A stretch of 6,726 nucleotides of DNA. It comes from Pseudomonas sp. (GTDB taxonomy: Bacteria > Pseudomonadota > Gammaproteobacteria > Pseudomonadales > Pseudomonadaceae). Location of the stretch: contig DPSI01000001.1 in assembly GCA_003527165.1 (NCBI GenBank), positions 1 to 6,726 on the forward strand. Reading direction: 5' to 3'. Numbering within the stretch: position 1 is the first letter of the stretch; each line of letters opens with the position of its first letter. Position numbers and translations under genes: made by a program. This document shows, in pieces, positions 5,738-6,726 of the stretch. The notes beneath the pieces were generated by a model. The model made no database searches and was not told where the DNA came from. It saw only the letters and a list, made by a program, of their open reading frames with translations.

Positions 5738-5946
5738 ACTAAATACAGCACCAGCTTGACCACGCCGAGAATCACAAGCACGAACGCCACAGTGAAACCC
5801 ACACCCAGCAGAATGAAGTGGCTGGGCTTGCCCTGAGTGAAGTCGCGCGCGCGGTTCTTCCCGCTCTGCACGCCCAGCGCACCGGCCAGAACGCTTTGCA
5901 GCATTTGTCGCAAAGTAAGTGGTTTACCCTCTTGCTCGTCATTCAT
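5728..5946 (-). CDS. DUF2970 family membrane protein
   Basis: A 72-aa protein of the DUF2970 family, small membrane proteins of unknown function common in beta- and gammaproteobacteria. An N-terminal hydrophilic stretch leads into the family signature: L-R-Q-M-L-Q-S-V-L-A-G-A-L-G-V-Q-S (12-28), R-A-R-D-F-T-Q-G-K-P (32-41), then one long hydrophobic helix (about 44-71). The ATG at 5946 is chosen because GAGG (plus-strand complement at 5952-5955) is suitably spaced and family similarity fits; the frame remains open to 6324, but that stretch is not family-like. A 12-bp palindrome lies directly upstream of the ribosome-binding site. The gene follows the 150-aa membrane protein gene by 181 bp in the same direction, so it may have its own promoter, which I could not identify. 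The family call is good; the function is unknown. Confidence 0.85.
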   Translation of the reverse strand: MNDEQEGKPLTLRQMLQSVLAGALGVQSGKNRARDFTQGKPSHFILLGVGFTVAFVLVILGVVKLVLYLVGL

Positions 5947-6127
5947 AGACACCTCGAAGACCATGGTCTCAGAGAGTCTAGTCAGCATTCGGCGACGTGG
6001 GTCGGCCTTGGTGAATCGGCATGGCGTCGGTAGCTGCTTCGGTAGGCTTGGGGCGGTGCGGCGCTTCGCACGTCGGCCCCGTCTTGGGTTGTCCAAGCTT
6101 GAATGGGCCCGAGGCCGTGCTTGGCAA
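5947..6127. other. 181-bp intergenic region, no gene seen
   Basis: I see no convincing small ORF, RNA gene or strong terminator. It contains the palindrome AGACCATGGTCT (5958-5969), an imperfect hairpin at 6050-6080 (GGGGC with GCCCC outside, GTGCG with CGCAC inside), and a 5-bp hairpin at 6083-6097 (CTTGG / CCAAG). None has a T-tract. It probably holds the 3' end of the upstream transcript and a leader for the DUF2970 gene. Confidence 0.4.
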
Positions 6128-6580
6128 TCAACGCCCCTTGAACCAATCCCATAGGCCGAGCGAATAGTTGGGCAGCAGATTGATGCCAAGCGCGGATTTG
6201 AGCAAGTACAGCACGACCAGCCCCACCAGTACGGAAAAAAACAGAAACAACGTGATCGCGCTGGCCTTGGCCGCCAGCGACAGGTTGCGTTGCCCGCGAG
6301 ATAAATTTCGCTTGTTGCGACCACCGACCAGGACGAAATAGTACTGGTTGTTCCATAGATTGAAAGTACCGCGCAGGTCGATCTTGTGCCGCGCCCATGA
6401 GCGTGTGGCGAAGGCGCTGCGAAGCCCCGCCAGTTGTTGGTCAGTGAAGGTCTCTCGAAGCTCTTCTGGCAATCGTTGCTTCAGGCCGATGATGAACGGG
6501 TCATGCCCGAGCGCTGCGGTACTGTCGGAGGCCGGGTAGCGGCCGAGGTCGTCGGTGGAGTTAGGATCGGAAGGAGACAT
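6128..6580 (-). CDS. Conserved-looking membrane protein, about 150 aa, unknown function
   Basis: A 150-aa protein when started at the ATG at 6580. Residues 1-27 are a Ser/Pro/Asp-rich, probably disordered tail. A compact hydrophilic region follows (28-95), with F-I-I-G-L-K-Q-R-L-P-E-E-L (29-41) and F-T-D-Q-Q-L-A-G-L (45-53). The basic segment R-S-W-A-R-H-K-I-D-L-R-G-T-F (60-73) precedes Y-Y-F-V-L-V-G-G-R-N-K-R-N-L (80-93). One transmembrane helix lies at about 107-128, then a short tail ending L-W-D-W-F-K-G-R. The protein is probably an inner-membrane protein with a cytoplasmic N-terminal domain, judging from the Arg/Lys just before the helix. I do not recognise an enzymatic motif. The start is uncertain: neither the ATG at 6580 nor an in-frame TTG at 6628 has a clear ribosome-binding site. 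The ATG avoids overlap with the upstream reading frame that ends at 6621. Confidence 0.75.
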   Translation of the reverse strand: MSPSDPNSTDDLGRYPASDSTAALGHDPFIIGLKQRLPEELRETFTDQQLAGLRSAFATRSWARHKIDLRGTFNLWNNQYYFVLVGGRNKRNLSRGQRNLSLAAKASAITLFLFFSVLVGLVVLYLLKSALGINLLPNYSLGLWDWFKGR

Positions 6581-6620
6581 AGCGTCAGATTGCCGTCGGC
6601 GTAGTGAATAGTCGGCAATC

Positions 6621-6726
6621 TCATGCAACTAACTGGCCGGAACCGAGGATTGTTTCCAGCTCTTGCTTCAGCTCCGTGAATAAAGGGCGTTGCGCTGAGG
6701 CATCGAGCATGCACTGTCGCTGCAGT
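6621..6726 (-). CDS. C-terminal fragment of an upstream gene, unidentified
   Basis: The last 34 codons of a minus-strand reading frame that enters from beyond the window end and stops at TGA (6621-6623). The visible residues include A-S-A-Q-R-P-L-F-T-E-L-K-Q-E-L-E and end I-L-G-S-G-Q-L-V-A, a soluble helical-looking tail with plausible codon use. It ends 40 bp before the ATG of the 150-aa membrane protein gene, so the two could share a transcript. Too little is present to name the family, and 34 open codons could still be chance. Confidence 0.5.
   Translation of the reverse strand, partial: LQRQCMLDASAQRPLFTELKQELETILGSGQLVA

Noticed and set aside
6050..6080. Imperfect GC-rich hairpin downstream of the 150-aa membrane protein gene as a terminator
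   Set aside because: Asymmetric internal loop and no T-tract in either direction; kept only as a note in the intergenic entry.
5947..6324. N-terminal extension of the DUF2970 frame
   Set aside because: The extension runs into the neighbouring gene and is low-complexity Arg/Pro-rich; the ATG at 5946 has a ribosome-binding site and gives the normal family length.

Overview
The window looks like a chromosomal segment of a Pseudomonas-type gammaproteobacterium of moderately high GC. The basis is the similarity of the proteins (SohB, YhdH/AcuI, CysI with DUF934, DUF2970) to pseudomonad families and the gene order, which from memory resembles the region around cysI in Pseudomonas genomes. This was not checked against a database. 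There is no sign of a phage, insertion sequence, integron, CRISPR array, rRNA or tRNA. Most of the window is ordinary core genome; the unexplained parts are small and lie between genes.

Layout from left to right. A histidine-phosphatase family gene (30-743, minus) diverges from sohB (924-1949, plus). sohB encodes a membrane-anchored S49 peptidase and is followed after 10 bp by a YhdH/AcuI-type NADPH-dependent acryloyl-CoA/quinone reductase gene (1960-2952). Downstream lies a 125-bp stretch rich in inverted repeats. It leads into a 32-codon ORF (3078-3176) that ends in a strong, bidirectional Rho-independent terminator (3175-3202). The same terminator serves the convergent cysI-DUF934 operon on the minus strand (5367 to 3225; the two genes overlap by 17 bp). 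This operon encodes the siroheme/[4Fe-4S] sulfite reductase hemoprotein and its usual DUF934 companion.

Divergent from cysI is a 37-codon single-pass membrane protein gene (5595-5708), missed by simple ORF calling because of its size and GTG start. It converges on a DUF2970 membrane protein gene (5728-5946, minus). Next come an unnamed 150-aa membrane protein (6128-6580, minus) and the C-terminal end of a further minus-strand reading frame that leaves the window at 6726.

Functionally the clearest theme is assimilatory sulfur metabolism: CysI and DUF934 reduce sulfite to sulfide. SohB and the three small membrane proteins are envelope components with no evident link to it. The most unusual element is the leader of the 32-aa ORF. 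A nested, interrupted inverted repeat (3012-3076, 20 potential base pairs) places the Shine-Dalgarno sequence in an internal loop and ends one base before the start codon. With the terminator it forms a compact unit of about 190-220 nt that could be a regulated small-protein mRNA or a dual-function small RNA.
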